DNA of 41,601 nucleotides, from assembly GCA_007129495.1 (NCBI GenBank), contig SKVJ01000024.1, forward strand, positions 1 to 41,601. Reading direction: 5' to 3'. Each line of letters opens with the position of its first letter. Positions within the stretch are counted from its first letter, which is position 1. The stretch comes from Dehalococcoidia bacterium. Its GTDB lineage: Bacteria > Chloroflexota > Dehalococcoidia > GIF9 > AB-539-J10. Both the position numbers and the translations under genes were made by a program. A model generated the notes under the pieces. It searched no databases. It saw only the letters and a list, made by a program, of their open reading frames with translations, and was not told where the DNA came from. Shown here piece after piece: positions 16,458 to 25,123 of the stretch.

Positions 16458-17801
16458 ATGTCCAGGCCTGTAGTGGCTCTCGTTGGCAGGACCAACGTTG
16501 GCAAATCAACCCTTCTAAATCGTATTCTCGGCAACCGTCGAGCGGTAGTTGACGATCAGCCGAATGTGACACGTGATCGACTGATCGTACCTGTGGCTTG
16601 GGGTGGACGCGAATTCACCATGGTGGACACTGGTGGCTGGGGTGTGGACGCAGGATCACCACTCGATGTCAAAGTGAAACGCCAGGCCGAAGTTGCCGTG
16701 TCTCAGGCAGACGTCCTTGTACTGGTTGCTGCCGCAAGCGATGGTGTGATTGCCAGCGACGAAGAGGCTGCGAAGCTCGTGCGTGCCGCGGGTAAGCCAT
16801 CCATACTTGTGGTGAACAAGGTCGACCATGACCGCCATGAGCCGCTCATCGGGGAGTTCTACCGGCTGGGCCTTGAAACGACGGTAGGTGTGAGTGCGAT
16901 ACATAATCGCGGCATCGACGAACTGATGGATGCCGTTGTGAACAAACTGCCACCTGCTGAGGACGTGGAACCGCTTCCGGAGGGTGCAATACGCATCGCA
17001 ATCGTGGGCAAACCGAACGCGGGTAAATCTACACTGTTGAATGCGATTGTTGGCGATGAGCGCGCTATCGTTGACGAGGTGCCAGGAACCACGAGGGATC
17101 CCCTTGACGCCGAACTGCTCTGGCAGGGCAGGCGACTCATCCTCGTGGATACCGCCGGCATACGTAAGCGCTCACGAGTTGATTATGGAGTCGATTATTT
17201 CTCCGTAATACGGGCGATGCAGGCAATCGACCGCTGTGACGTCGCACTGCTGGTCATAGATGCCACTGAACCGGCAACCGCTCAAGATGTAACCATAGCG
17301 AGGTACATCCGTGAATCGGGCAGAGGATTGGTTCTTGTGGTCAACAAGTGGGACCTTGTTCCTGCAGAACTTCGGGACGCGCATAAGGATTGGATGAAGC
17401 GAAAGGTGGAATTTCTTGACTTCGCACCTGTGCTGCATGTTTCCGCGAAGGAACGCAAGAACGTCAAGCTGGTGCTCCAACGCGCATTTGAGGTGTGGAA
17501 AGCCAGGGAACAACGCTTCTCCCGGTCAATTGTGGATGCGGCCATCAAAGCTGCTATTGAGCGTCATGCTCCACCCAGAGTGGGTACTCGACGACTCAAC
17601 GTAGTGTGGTCCCACCAGAACGACGATGAACCTTGGAAGTTCGTCCTTCATGTGAACGACCCCGCTCTTGTGCCTTCGAATTACGTGCGTTATCTGGAAC
17701 ACGAGCTAAGGCGTCAGTTCAAGTACAAGGGCGTTCCGCTGATCTTCGAGTTTGTGCCCGCCGGCCGGCGAAAGCGCCGCCGTCAGGAACCGGAGACGTG
17801 A
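16458..17801 (+). CDS. der: Ribosome-assembly GTPase Der (EngA)
   Basis: 447 aa. This essential double GTPase acts in 50S subunit maturation. G domain 1: GRTNVGKSTLLNRILGNRRA (P-loop, about residue 8), VDTGGWGVD, and NKVDHDR. G domain 2 (from about 177): GKPNAGKSTLLNAIVGDERA, the switch II region DTAGIRKRSRVDYGVDYFS, and NKWDLVP. A C-terminal KH-like domain ends in a basic GRRKRRRQEPET tail. The start has a GAGAGGAG SD. The stop overlaps the plsY start by one base (TGATG), so plsY is translated by coupling. Confidence 0.97.
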   Translation: MSRPVVALVGRTNVGKSTLLNRILGNRRAVVDDQPNVTRDRLIVPVAWGGREFTMVDTGGWGVDAGSPLDVKVKRQAEVAVSQADVLVLVAAASDGVIASDEEAAKLVRAAGKPSILVVNKVDHDRHEPLIGEFYRLGLETTVGVSAIHNRGIDELMDAVVNKLPPAEDVEPLPEGAIRIAIVGKPNAGKSTLLNAIVGDERAIVDEVPGTTRDPLDAELLWQGRRLILVDTAGIRKRSRVDYGVDYFSVIRAMQAIDRCDVALLVIDATEPATAQDVTIARYIRESGRGLVLVVNKWDLVPAELRDAHKDWMKRKVEFLDFAPVLHVSAKERKNVKLVLQRAFEVWKAREQRFSRSIVDAAIKAAIERHAPPRVGTRRLNVVWSHQNDDEPWKFVLHVNDPALVPSNYVRYLEHELRRQFKYKGVPLIFEFVPAGRRKRRRQEPET

Positions 17802-18439
17802 TGAGCGCACTACTGCTGCTGGGGATTCTCCTGCTGGCGTATACATTCGGATCTGTGCCTGTGGGCTTGGTAGTGGCGTGGCTGAAGACGGGACATGATC
17901 TTAGAGCCACAGGTAGTGGCAAGACCGGAGCCACAAACGTCATGCGGTCGGCTGGTCGTGGGTGGGGCTTCCTCACTCTCGTCCTCGATGGACTTAAGGC
18001 ATTAATAGCTGTCCTGATTGCCACGTTGCTGTGGCCGCTCTCGTCCCTGACCATCGGAACTCTGTCGGTCGGGGTTCCCCTCGTTCAGAGCCTTGCGGGT
18101 GGGGCCGCCATCATCGGACATACTCGCCCTGTATTTGCGGGGTTTCGCGGTGGTAGAGGAGTGTCGTCGTTCTTCGGGACCATGTGTTTGCTCAATTTGC
18201 CGGTGGCGTTCACAGGCATAGTGACCCTCATACTGGTCGCCGGACTGAGCCGGTTCATGTCTCTTGGCTCGATCGTTGCCGGTCTGGTGACGTGTGTTGC
18301 TATGATAGCACTCTACTTCCTGGGACGCGCACCACTGCCCCACGTTGCCTATGCGGTGGTTGTAGTAGGTTTTATTGTGTATGCTCACCGTGACAACATC
18401 AGCCGGCTCAGAAAGGGCACAGAACGAAAGCTCTTCTGA
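17801..18439 (+). CDS. plsY: Acyl-phosphate:glycerol-3-phosphate acyltransferase PlsY
   Basis: 212 aa, polytopic inner-membrane enzyme that acylates the sn-1 position of glycerol-3-phosphate in phospholipid synthesis. About five hydrophobic segments are seen, the first at LLLLGILLLAYTFGSVPVGL. The three signature loops are GSVPVGLVVAWL followed by DLRATGSGKTGATNVMRSAG, then IGHTRPVFAGFRGGRGVSSF (phosphate and acyl-phosphate binding), and VYAHRDNISRLRKGTERKL at the C-terminus. The start is ATG 17801, with GGAG in the der coding end and a one-base overlap with the der stop. gpsA, which makes its substrate, follows 34 bp later; this pairing is functionally coherent. Confidence 0.95.
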   Translation: MSALLLLGILLLAYTFGSVPVGLVVAWLKTGHDLRATGSGKTGATNVMRSAGRGWGFLTLVLDGLKALIAVLIATLLWPLSSLTIGTLSVGVPLVQSLAGGAAIIGHTRPVFAGFRGGRGVSSFFGTMCLLNLPVAFTGIVTLILVAGLSRFMSLGSIVAGLVTCVAMIALYFLGRAPLPHVAYAVVVVGFIVYAHRDNISRLRKGTERKLF

Positions 18440-18473
18440 GACAACCATTCATTGTATCGATATGCAGGGAACC

Positions 18474-19436
18474 ATGGACGAAGTTGCAGTTGTTGGCAAT
18501 ACCGGCTGGGGCAATACGATTGCCGGGTTGTTGGTAAGGAATGCGTCCCGTGTGCATCTGCTGACGCGGACTGCCGAAGAGGCCCGGGTCCTGTGCGACA
18601 GCTCCATTGATTACTATCCAACTCACCTTCCTGGTGAAGCCCTTGCGGGAGCACGATTTGTGGTGTGGGCCGTGCCGTCGCAGACGATGCGGCACAATGT
18701 GGATACGTTCAAACAGGTGCTTCTTCCCGACCAGTGTCACGTGAGCGTTTCCAAGGGCCTCGAAGTCGGCACTGGCAGACGCATGACGGAAGTAATTCTC
18801 GAAGTGCTCGGTCACACCGGATTGCGCGGGGTATGTGCGCTATCGGGGCCCAACCTGGCTGGTGAGATCGCAAAAGGGTTGCCCGCAGCATCGATTGTCG
18901 CGGCTGCGGATATCCGGATCGCGCACGAAGTACAATCGCTATTCGGGTCACATAGATTCGTTACCATCATCAGCGATGATGTGATTGGTGTTGAACTTGC
19001 TGGGGCGTTGAAGAACGTTGTCGCTTTGGGAGCGGGCATGATGGACGGGCTTGGATTGGGCGATAATGCCAAAGCGGCGTTCATAGCATTTGTGTGGAGT
19101 GAGGTGATTTCGTTTGGTGTAGCGATGGGGGCACGCGAGTCCACGTTCTATGGACTCGCTGGTATAGGCGATGTGGTTGCCACCAGTGTGAGTGCGCTGA
19201 GTCGGAACCATTTCGTAGGTTGCGAGATCGCCCGTGGGCGTACCCTCTGTCACGTACTGCAATCGATGCACCAGGTGGCGGAAGGCGTGCATACTTCAGA
19301 GGCCGTGTATCGTCTGGCGTGCGAACTGCGGATTGAAGCGCCGATCATGATCTCCATCTATCGCGCGCTCTTCGAGGGCTATCCTGTGGCTAAGGCGGTG
19401 GCGAGGTTCACCGGGCAGGTCCGGCGCGGAATCTGA
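18474..19436 (+). CDS. gpsA: Glycerol-3-phosphate dehydrogenase [NAD(P)+]
   Basis: 320 aa. It reduces dihydroxyacetone phosphate to sn-glycerol-3-phosphate, the substrate of PlsY. The Rossmann motif at the N-terminus is VAVVGNTGWGNTIAGLLVRN, with Asn/Thr where many orthologues have GAGSWG. Next come RFVVWAVPSQTMRHNV, HVSVSKGLEVGTGRRMTEV, CALSGPNLAGEIAKGLPAAS, and the catalytic region VELAGALKNVVALGAGMMDG followed by GLGDNAKAAFIAF, with the conserved Lys in GALKN. GIGDVVATSVSALSRN matches the phosphate-binding loop. The start is ATG 18474 with AGGGA upstream; ATG 18462 in frame is an alternative. It converges on dnaJ with a 25-bp gap. Confidence 0.94.
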   Translation: MDEVAVVGNTGWGNTIAGLLVRNASRVHLLTRTAEEARVLCDSSIDYYPTHLPGEALAGARFVVWAVPSQTMRHNVDTFKQVLLPDQCHVSVSKGLEVGTGRRMTEVILEVLGHTGLRGVCALSGPNLAGEIAKGLPAASIVAAADIRIAHEVQSLFGSHRFVTIISDDVIGVELAGALKNVVALGAGMMDGLGLGDNAKAAFIAFVWSEVISFGVAMGARESTFYGLAGIGDVVATSVSALSRNHFVGCEIARGRTLCHVLQSMHQVAEGVHTSEAVYRLACELRIEAPIMISIYRALFEGYPVAKAVARFTGQVRRGI

Positions 19437-19461
19437 ACAGCCGAACCATTGTGAACGTGCA

Positions 19462-20517
19462 TCATTCAGTACGCATAGTCTTCGCCAGTTCCTCAAACAG
19501 GCGGCGTTGCTCGCGACTTAGTTTCTTAGGTGTCACGATACGGGTATGAACATACTGGTCTCCACGCTTCTTGCTGTGCGGATCCTGTATGCCCACGCCT
19601 TTGAGGCGCACCACATCACCTGCCTGCGTATTCGCCGGCAATCGCACGCTCATGGTTCCGCCCAGAACCGGTACCTCAATCCGGGCTCCAAGCGCAGCCT
19701 GAGCGAAATTCACCGGCAAGTCGTAATGGATATTCAAACCTTCACGAGTGAAAAGCTGATGAGGTTGCACATCGACGGTCACGAGCACATCTCCAGTTTT
19801 TCCACCGCGTGAGCCGATACTACCTTGTCCGCGCAGTGTGATGATGCTGCCCGTGTCGACCCCTGCGGGCACATCCACACGCAGTGTCCGCGATGCTGCA
19901 ATCGCGCCCTTGCCTTTGCAGGAGTTGCACGAAGACGCAATGACAGTCCCTTTCCCGTTGCAGTGATTACAGCGCACTACGTGGCTGAATCGGCCGAATA
20001 TGCTCTGCTCCATCCGCCTGACCCTCCCGGCACCGCGGCAATCGGGACACCTGAGAGGAGTAGTTCCGCTTGCACAGCCCGTCCCCCGGCACTCGGGGCA
20101 GACTTCGGCCCGTCTGATCGAGAACTCACGAATGCACCCGAACGCTGCCTCCTCGAAGGATAGTTGCGCCTTCAGTCTGAACGTCTCTCCGGGGATGGGA
20201 GCCTGTCTTGCAGAATCGCCGAACGCGCTTCCGAAAAACGTCTCGAATATCTCGCCGAGCCCGCCGAATCCGAAATCCTCAAAACCACCGGCGGCGGTTC
20301 CCTGCCGACCGTAGATGTCATACGTGCGACGGTTATCCGGATCGCACAGACACTGATAAGCCTCGTTAATCTCTTTGAATCTCTCCTCGGCATCCGCGTC
20401 GTGATTACGGTCAGGGTGATACTGGAACGCCAGCCGCCTGAACGCTTTGCGAATCTCTTCGCTACTCGCGTTGCTCGCGATTCCGAGGACTTCATAGTAG
20501 TCGCGTCGCACCTGCAT
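19462..20517 (-). CDS. dnaJ: Chaperone protein DnaJ (Hsp40)
   Basis: 351 aa. It stimulates DnaK ATPase and binds unfolded proteins. The J domain (residues 1-70) has [20 protein letters not shown], then FQYHPDRN with the essential HPD, and [15 protein letters not shown] short Gly/Phe region follows ([20 protein letters not shown]). The zinc domain (about 140-205) has all four repeats: [32 protein letters not shown]. The C-terminal peptide-binding domain has [20 protein letters not shown] and [18 protein letters not shown]. The start is ATG 20517, with AGGAG 8 nt upstream; a GTG at 20526 is in frame but would touch the SD. No dnaK or grpE lies in the window. It diverges from the Nudix gene. Confidence 0.96.
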   Translation of the reverse strand: MQVRRDYYEVLGIASNASSEEIRKAFRRLAFQYHPDRNHDADAEERFKEINEAYQCLCDPDNRRTYDIYGRQGTAAGGFEDFGFGGLGEIFETFFGSAFGDSARQAPIPGETFRLKAQLSFEEAAFGCIREFSIRRAEVCPECRGTGCASGTTPLRCPDCRGAGRVRRMEQSIFGRFSHVVRCNHCNGKGTVIASSCNSCKGKGAIAASRTLRVDVPAGVDTGSIITLRGQGSIGSRGGKTGDVLVTVDVQPHQLFTREGLNIHYDLPVNFAQAALGARIEVPVLGGTMSVRLPANTQAGDVVRLKGVGIQDPHSKKRGDQYVHTRIVTPKKLSREQRRLFEELAKTMRTE

Positions 20518-20538
20518 TTCTCTCACTCCTAACTCATC

Positions 20539-20568
20539 ATTTTAGCCATGTAACGTGTTTCTTGACAA
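20539..20568 (-). promoter_or_regulatory. dnaJ promoter
   Basis: On the minus strand TTGTCA (20568-20563), an 18-nt spacer, then TAAAAT (20544-20539). Transcription would begin near 20532, about 15 nt before ATG 20517, leaving the AGGAG SD in the leader. No CIRCE or full HAIR operator was found here. Confidence 0.6.
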
Positions 20569-20622
20569 ACATCACGAAGGCGTCTTGAGCGAATCCCTGC
20601 CTCCATAGCGTTGGGTGGGGGG

Positions 20623-20631
20623 TGCTATAAT
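20623..20631 (+). promoter_or_regulatory. Extended -10 promoter for the Nudix gene (TGC-TATAAT)
   Basis: A perfect TATAAT (20626-20631) preceded by TGC. The GTG start at 20638 is the seventh base after the hexamer, where transcription normally begins, so the mRNA may be leaderless. No -35 match is seen, as is usual with extended -10 promoters. Confidence 0.65.
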
Positions 20632-20637
20632 CCCGGC

Positions 20638-21219
20638 GTGAGCAAAGACGAGGTTCGTGCTGCAATTGGCGCCCACAAGAAGCAGAGAATCACCGGCAGG
20701 CACCTGGTGCAGTCGGCGGTGCTTGTACCGCTTCTATACAAGGACCAGGCGCTGCATGTATTGCTCACTGAACGCACCATCGAAGTGCGTTCTCACAAAG
20801 GCCAGGTGTGTCTTCCGGGAGGCACTGTGCATCCGAGTGATGAATCACTGCTTGGCACCGCACTCCGAGAGACCTGGGAGGAGACCGGAGTGAAAGCGGA
20901 AGATGTGGAGATTATCGGAGAAATAGATGACAACGTGGTGCAAAGTACCGGTTATGTGATCACTCCATTCGTGGGATTCATTCCGTATCCATACCCCTTT
21001 AAGGCCAGCTCGCTGGAGACACAGGACATATTCTTCGTTCCTTTGTCAGTCCTGATGGATCCACAGAGTTTTCGTACGCAGGAACGAGTTATCGGAGAGT
21101 ATTACTACCATGGGCCCGTATGCGATTATGACGGGCACGTCATCTGGGGAGCTACTGGTCGCATTCTCAAGCATCTCGTAAGCCTGCTGGATGATTCCCC
21201 AGAACAGCAGCGCACTTGA
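20638..21219 (+). CDS. Nudix hydrolase, CoA pyrophosphatase (NudL) type
   Basis: 193 aa. The CoA-diphosphatase signature LLTERTIEVRSHKGQVCLPG matches the LLTxRS..MRxHxGxxxFPGG pattern of this subfamily. The Nudix box follows, GGTVHPSDESLLGTALRETW plus EETGVKAEDVEIIGE, with the REXXEE core (RETWEE) that binds the metal. The predicted activity is hydrolysis of CoA or oxidised CoA to phosphopantetheine and 3',5'-ADP. Start GTG 20638 is chosen because TATAAT lies 6 nt upstream with no SD; the frame is open to a TTG at 20611, which would lie in and before the promoter. It diverges from dnaJ (120 bp). Confidence 0.88.
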   Translation: MSKDEVRAAIGAHKKQRITGRHLVQSAVLVPLLYKDQALHVLLTERTIEVRSHKGQVCLPGGTVHPSDESLLGTALRETWEETGVKAEDVEIIGEIDDNVVQSTGYVITPFVGFIPYPYPFKASSLETQDIFFVPLSVLMDPQSFRTQERVIGEYYYHGPVCDYDGHVIWGATGRILKHLVSLLDDSPEQQRT

Positions 21220-21316
21220 TTGGCCGCTCGAACATTCTGCCAGATCCGTAATCGTTCATGCCTCTTCTGAGAAGTGTTGGTGACTTATTAGGCCATGTCA
21301 GATTTTATCGCAGGTT

Positions 21317-21346
21317 TTGACTGGAAATATATCTGTGAGCTACAAT
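21317..21346 (+). promoter_or_regulatory. Promoter of the hspR-like-clpC-like operon
   Basis: TTGACT (21317-21322), an 18-nt spacer and TACAAT (21341-21346). The predicted start near 21353 leaves a 20-nt leader that holds the GGAGG SD. No CTTGAGT-N7-ACTCAAG (HAIR) operator is seen around it, although an HspR relative would be expected to autoregulate. Confidence 0.6.
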
Positions 21347-21372
21347 GCCTTCTGACGTAGCGGAGGTAAGTG

Positions 21373-21831
21373 ATGGCATACCTGAATGAGGAATTGGAGG
21401 CGCTGAAGCCGGGGCTCGAAGGTTCCGATGAGATGCAACGCGCATGTCAGGCGCTTTGTAGATTGCTTAGCTTGAGTGTAGGGGCGCCGGAACATTCCGA
21501 ACCGCGTTACGTGATCAGTGTTGCTTCGAGGATGGTCGGTATAGAGGCACACAGGTTGCGGCATTATGAACGCTTGGGATTTGTGCGGCCCGGTCGTTCA
21601 CTGGGTAACACCCGGCTGTATTCGCAGGAGGACATCAACTATCTTACGTGTGTCAAGACACTTATGAACGATTTAGGGTTGAATTCGGCTGGTGTCCAGT
21701 TTGCGTTGGCACTGATGCAGCACGTGGAAACATTACAGCGGGAAGTCGCGGCAATGTCGACTCGCGTCAGGCGACTGGAACGCAGGCGAAAAGGCACTAC
21801 AGATTGGAACGTAACTGGAGAAGGGGTTTAG
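21373..21831 (+). CDS. hspR: MerR-family heat-shock regulator, HspR-like
   Basis: 152 aa. The winged helix at about residues 48-115 is HspR-like: YVISVASRMVGIEAHRLRHY, then ERLGFVRPGRSLGNTRLYSQ and EDINYLTCVKTLMNDLG, with the RHYERLGFVRP core of MerR proteins. A C-terminal coiled coil (QHVETLQREVAAMSTRVRRL) would dimerise it. Known HspR proteins repress dnaK and clpB operons through the HAIR operator. Here it directly precedes an Hsp100 gene (three bases between stop and start), which supports a heat-shock role. Odd point: the DNA-binding domain is preceded by about 46 residues that most HspR proteins lack. Start ATG 21373 has GGAGG 6 nt upstream; a GTG at 21370 is too close to the SD. Confidence 0.82.
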   Translation: MAYLNEELEALKPGLEGSDEMQRACQALCRLLSLSVGAPEHSEPRYVISVASRMVGIEAHRLRHYERLGFVRPGRSLGNTRLYSQEDINYLTCVKTLMNDLGLNSAGVQFALALMQHVETLQREVAAMSTRVRRLERRRKGTTDWNVTGEGV

Positions 21832-21834
21832 CAG

Positions 21835-24276
21835 ATGGCCACAGGTGGCAATATTGGACCTATTACACCGGACAAATTCACCGAGCAGGCGCAGCAGGTA
21901 CTTGCGGCATCTCAGCAATATTTGAGGGAGTTCCAGCACAATCAATGGGACGTTGAGCATGTCGCACTCGCTCTCGTAGAGCAGGAATCGGGACTTACGG
22001 ATCGTATCCTTTCTGAACTGGATGTCGATACTGGTGCGGTGCGGACCGCTCTTCGCGGCGCCCTTGAAGGGTTTCCCAAGGTTGCGTACCAGGGGACACA
22101 AGTCTATGCTACTCCGCGAATACAACGAGTGCTGGACAGGGCCAGACAGGAGGCTGAACGCTTCAGGGATGAGTTCATAAGCACAGAACACATTCTGATA
22201 GCAATAGCAGGCGAGTCAACAGGTGAGTCCGCGCGGATCCTCAGCGGATTTCGCATCACCGCCGAAAGCGTCTATCGGGCGCTTCAAGGTATTCGTGGAG
22301 GCCATCGGGTCACTGATCCACACGCAGAGAGCAAGTATCGATCTCTTGATAAGTACGGGCATGACTTGACCGAGATGGCGCGTCACGGTCGGCTCGATCC
22401 GGTCATCGGTCGGAACGAAGAAATCAGACGCACCATTCAGATACTGGGACGTCGTACCAAGAACAACCCCGTTCTCATAGGTGATGCCGGAGTAGGAAAG
22501 ACGGCTATCGCTGAAGGACTGGCTCAACGTGTAGTGGCTGAGGACGTTCCAGGTTCCTTGCGTGGTAAGAGAGTCGTGGCTCTTGATATGGCAGCTCTTG
22601 TCGCAGGAAGCAAATTTCGGGGCGAGTTCGAAGAGAGACTCAAAGCGGTCCTTGACGAGGTGCGCCAGGCCGCTGGAGAGGTGATCCTCTTCATTGACGA
22701 GTTGCATACAGTAGCCGGAGCAGGTGGTGCTGAAGGTGCAATCGATGCCGGCAATATTCTGAAGCCGGCACTAGCCCGCGGCGAGCTCCAGTGTGTGGGG
22801 GCGACTACTCTGGATGAATACCGTCGCATCATCGAGAAAGACCGGGCTCTCGAGCGGCGCTTCCAGCCGGTATACATCGGCGAGCCTGACGAGGCGACCA
22901 CGTTGGAGATCCTTAAGGCACTGAGACCACGCTACGAGGCGCACCATAAGACAGTGAAACTCGACGACTCAGCGCTTGAAGCTGCTGCGCAGTTGTCTCA
23001 CCGTTATATTTCGGACAGGTTCCTTCCGGATAAGGCGATAGACCTGATCGATGAGGCTGCCAGCAAGAGGCGACTGGACATGGAGAGTGCGCCTGCCCAT
23101 GTTCAGGAATTGGAACGTGAGGTGCACCGACTTCGTGATGAGCGGGATGCCGCCGCACAGCGCGAGGACTATGAGAAGGCTGCGGAGGCGAAGGCCCAGT
23201 TGGCGAAGCTGGAATCGGAATATACCAATGCCAAATGCCAGTGGCCGATGGAGAACCAGATGGATGGCCTGGTGCGGGGTGAAGACATTGCAGCACTGAT
23301 CTCGCAATGGACTGGGATTCCGGTTTTCAGGATGCTGGAGTCCGAGGCAGCAAGGCTCGTGCATATGGAGGAGCGGCTGCATGAGCGGATTGTAAATCAG
23401 GAGGAAGCAGTATCCGCTATCAGTGAGGCGATACGCCGCAGTCGCGCCGGACTCAAGAACCCTCGCCGACCGATTGGTAGTTTCATTTTTCTAGGGCCCA
23501 CCGGCGTAGGTAAGACTGAACTGGCCCGTGCTCTTGCATGGTTCATGTTCGACAATGAGGATGCCATGGTGCGGCTCGACATGTCTGAGTATATGGAGAA
23601 GCACACAGTTTCGCGGCTGATCGGTGCTCCTCCGGGATATGTTGGATTTGACGAAGGAGGGCAATTGACCGAGGCCGTAAGGCGCCGGCCATACCGTGTG
23701 GTTCTGTTCGACGAGATCGAGAAGGCTCACCCGGATGTGTTCAACATACTCCTGCAGTTATTGGAAGACGGAAGGCTCACCGATGGACATGGTAGAACTG
23801 TCGATTTCAGGAACGTTATTGTCATAATGACGAGCAATCTTGGCACTGCGGACTTTCAGAGACAGGCGATAGGATTCGCCCGAGGGGAAGTATCGGAGGA
23901 GCAGGATCTCCGCAAAACGATTGAGTCTGAGCTGAAACGCACCTTCCGCCCTGAGCTATTGAACCGGATGGATGACGTGATCATCTTTCATCCGCTCAGT
24001 GAGGAACACCTCAGTAAGATCGTTATGCTGATGTTGAGAGAGACTCAGGAACGGCTTACCGAACGTTCTGTGACGCTTGAAGTGAATGAGGATGCCCGGG
24101 CGTGGCTTATCCGTGCCGGCTATGATCCGGTCTTCGGGGCCAGACCTTTGCGTAGAGCCATCGAGCGGTATGTGGAGAACCCTTTGTCTTCGAAGATACT
24201 GAGCGGTGAGGTCAAAGAAGGCGATCACGTAACCGTAAGCGTGCAGGATGATGGCCTGAGGCTTGCATCCAGTTAG
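21835..24276 (+). CDS. ClpC-type Hsp100 ATPase (Clp protease ATP-binding subunit), HspR-linked
   Basis: 813 aa with two AAA+ domains. The Clp N domain (residues 10-145) has two repeats ([30 protein letters not shown]). NBD1: Walker [17 protein letters not shown], Walker [12 protein letters not shown], arginine region ALERRFQPV. The middle domain is short (about 80 aa, with UVR-like [17 protein letters not shown]), as in ClpC, not the long coiled coil of ClpB. NBD2: [49 protein letters not shown]. An IGF tripeptide at residues 679-681 (QAIGFARG) matches the ClpP-docking loop that ClpB lacks. It is therefore a protease-partner unfoldase, though software may call it clpB because of the HspR link. 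An SD, GGAGAAGGGG, lies in the end of hspR. Confidence 0.93.
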   Translation: MATGGNIGPITPDKFTEQAQQVLAASQQYLREFQHNQWDVEHVALALVEQESGLTDRILSELDVDTGAVRTALRGALEGFPKVAYQGTQVYATPRIQRVLDRARQEAERFRDEFISTEHILIAIAGESTGESARILSGFRITAESVYRALQGIRGGHRVTDPHAESKYRSLDKYGHDLTEMARHGRLDPVIGRNEEIRRTIQILGRRTKNNPVLIGDAGVGKTAIAEGLAQRVVAEDVPGSLRGKRVVALDMAALVAGSKFRGEFEERLKAVLDEVRQAAGEVILFIDELHTVAGAGGAEGAIDAGNILKPALARGELQCVGATTLDEYRRIIEKDRALERRFQPVYIGEPDEATTLEILKALRPRYEAHHKTVKLDDSALEAAAQLSHRYISDRFLPDKAIDLIDEAASKRRLDMESAPAHVQELEREVHRLRDERDAAAQREDYEKAAEAKAQLAKLESEYTNAKCQWPMENQMDGLVRGEDIAALISQWTGIPVFRMLESEAARLVHMEERLHERIVNQEEAVSAISEAIRRSRAGLKNPRRPIGSFIFLGPTGVGKTELARALAWFMFDNEDAMVRLDMSEYMEKHTVSRLIGAPPGYVGFDEGGQLTEAVRRRPYRVVLFDEIEKAHPDVFNILLQLLEDGRLTDGHGRTVDFRNVIVIMTSNLGTADFQRQAIGFARGEVSEEQDLRKTIESELKRTFRPELLNRMDDVIIFHPLSEEHLSKIVMLMLRETQERLTERSVTLEVNEDARAWLIRAGYDPVFGARPLRRAIERYVENPLSSKILSGEVKEGDHVTVSVQDDGLRLASS

Positions 24277-24338
24277 AGGCAGCAATCTTGCGTTGTTACA
24301 GTCCGGTCGGGTTCGGTCGTAAGACACCGAATGTAGGG

Positions 24339-24344
24339 TATACT
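24339..24344 (+). promoter_or_regulatory. -10 element before the VTT-domain gene
   Basis: TATACT, 8 nt before the GTG start at 24353. No convincing -35 or TGn extension, so the call rests on the hexamer, its position and the lack of an SD. Confidence 0.4.
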
Positions 24345-24352
24345 TTCTCTCT

Positions 24353-24916
24353 GTGGAGAGGCAGACCCCAAAGCGCAACGTATGGCTTGCCATTATCTCG
24401 ATTGGGCTTACTATAACGCTGTGTATACTCATCATCCTGCATCGCGAGTTTATCGATGAGTTGCGCCACTGGGGATACTTAGGTCTCTTTCTTGTGACTG
24501 TGGTTGCCAGCGGAACAATGGTGTTGCCTGGGATGGGCGCAGTAATTACGTTCACCTTTGGGGGAGTGCTCAACCCTGCGGTTGTCGGACTGGTCGCCGG
24601 CCTCGGAGAAGCTACGGGAGCTGTGGGAGCTTACCTTACGGGATACGGCGGACGTGGATTCATGGTTGCCAATCCGTTGAAAGGCAGATTGTCTGCCTTC
24701 ATGGAACGGCACGGTGCAAAGGCTATGTTCCTGATGGCGGCACTGGTGAATCCGATTTATTATCCCTTCGCCGTGTGGATGGGAGTACTACGTGTACGCG
24801 TGGGCAGATTCTTCATTTATACGTTACTCGGCAGGACCCTGAAGAACCTGCTTCTGGCCTATCTTGGATTCTTCGGATTACGTACGTTTCTCCGATTGAT
24901 GGGGATTCAGGTCTGA
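24353..24916 (+). CDS. VTT/DedA-like membrane protein (TVP38/YqaA type)
   Basis: 187 aa, polytopic membrane protein. A basic N-terminus (MERQTPKRN) precedes the first helix VWLAIISIGLTITLCILIIL. The VTT (SNARE-associated Golgi) core follows: GYLGLFLVTVVASGTMVLPG, then FTFGGVLNPAVVGLVAGLGE and ATGAVGAYLTGYGGRGF, and a C-terminal amphipathic and hydrophobic part with LMAALVNPIYYPFAVWMGVL and GRTLKNLLLAYLGFFG. Related DedA/YqaA proteins flip lipids or support membrane potential and envelope integrity; the substrate here is unknown. The start is GTG, 8 nt after TATACT and without an SD. It is followed 43 bp later by tRNA-Ala. Confidence 0.85.
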   Translation: MERQTPKRNVWLAIISIGLTITLCILIILHREFIDELRHWGYLGLFLVTVVASGTMVLPGMGAVITFTFGGVLNPAVVGLVAGLGEATGAVGAYLTGYGGRGFMVANPLKGRLSAFMERHGAKAMFLMAALVNPIYYPFAVWMGVLRVRVGRFFIYTLLGRTLKNLLLAYLGFFGLRTFLRLMGIQV

Positions 24917-24917
24917 C

Positions 24918-24947
24918 TTGTGCGCGAGCCGCTCGATACGGTATATT
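24918..24947 (+). promoter_or_regulatory. Probable tRNA-Ala promoter
   Basis: TTGTGC (24918-24923), an 18-nt spacer and TATATT (24942-24947), 12 nt before the tRNA. It begins just after the VTT gene stop. Confidence 0.5.
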
Positions 24948-24959
24948 TCGTAAGCTTAT

Positions 24960-25035
24960 GGGGCTGTAGCTCAATCGGGAGAGCGTTTGACTGGCAGTCA
25001 AAAGGTAGTGGGTTCGAATCCCATCAGCTCCACCA
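24960..25035 (+). tRNA. tRNA-Ala (GGC anticodon)
   Basis: Acceptor GGGGCTG pairs with CAGCTCC and includes the G3-U70 wobble that defines alanine tRNAs. D-stem GCTC/GAGC, anticodon stem TTTGA/TCAAA with loop CTGGCAG (anticodon GGC), T-stem GTGGG/CCCAT around TTCGAAT, discriminator A and an encoded CCA (25033-25035). Confidence 0.97.
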
Positions 25036-25123
25036 GTCCTGTCCGAGGCTGTTCGAGAAATGCGGCTGATTCTTGTTTTCCTGTCATGATCAGCGTCATC
25101 GCCTCCGGGCCAATGGATTCCCT

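Noticed and set aside
21220-21372. A HAIR operator (CTTGAGT-N7-ACTCAAG) expected before the hspR-like gene
   Set aside because: No pair of half sites is found here or before dnaJ; a single CTTGAGT lies inside the hspR coding region only.
21835-24276. Calling the HspR-linked Hsp100 ClpB
   Set aside because: The middle domain is short and UVR-like, and an IGF ClpP-docking loop is present, so it is ClpC-type.
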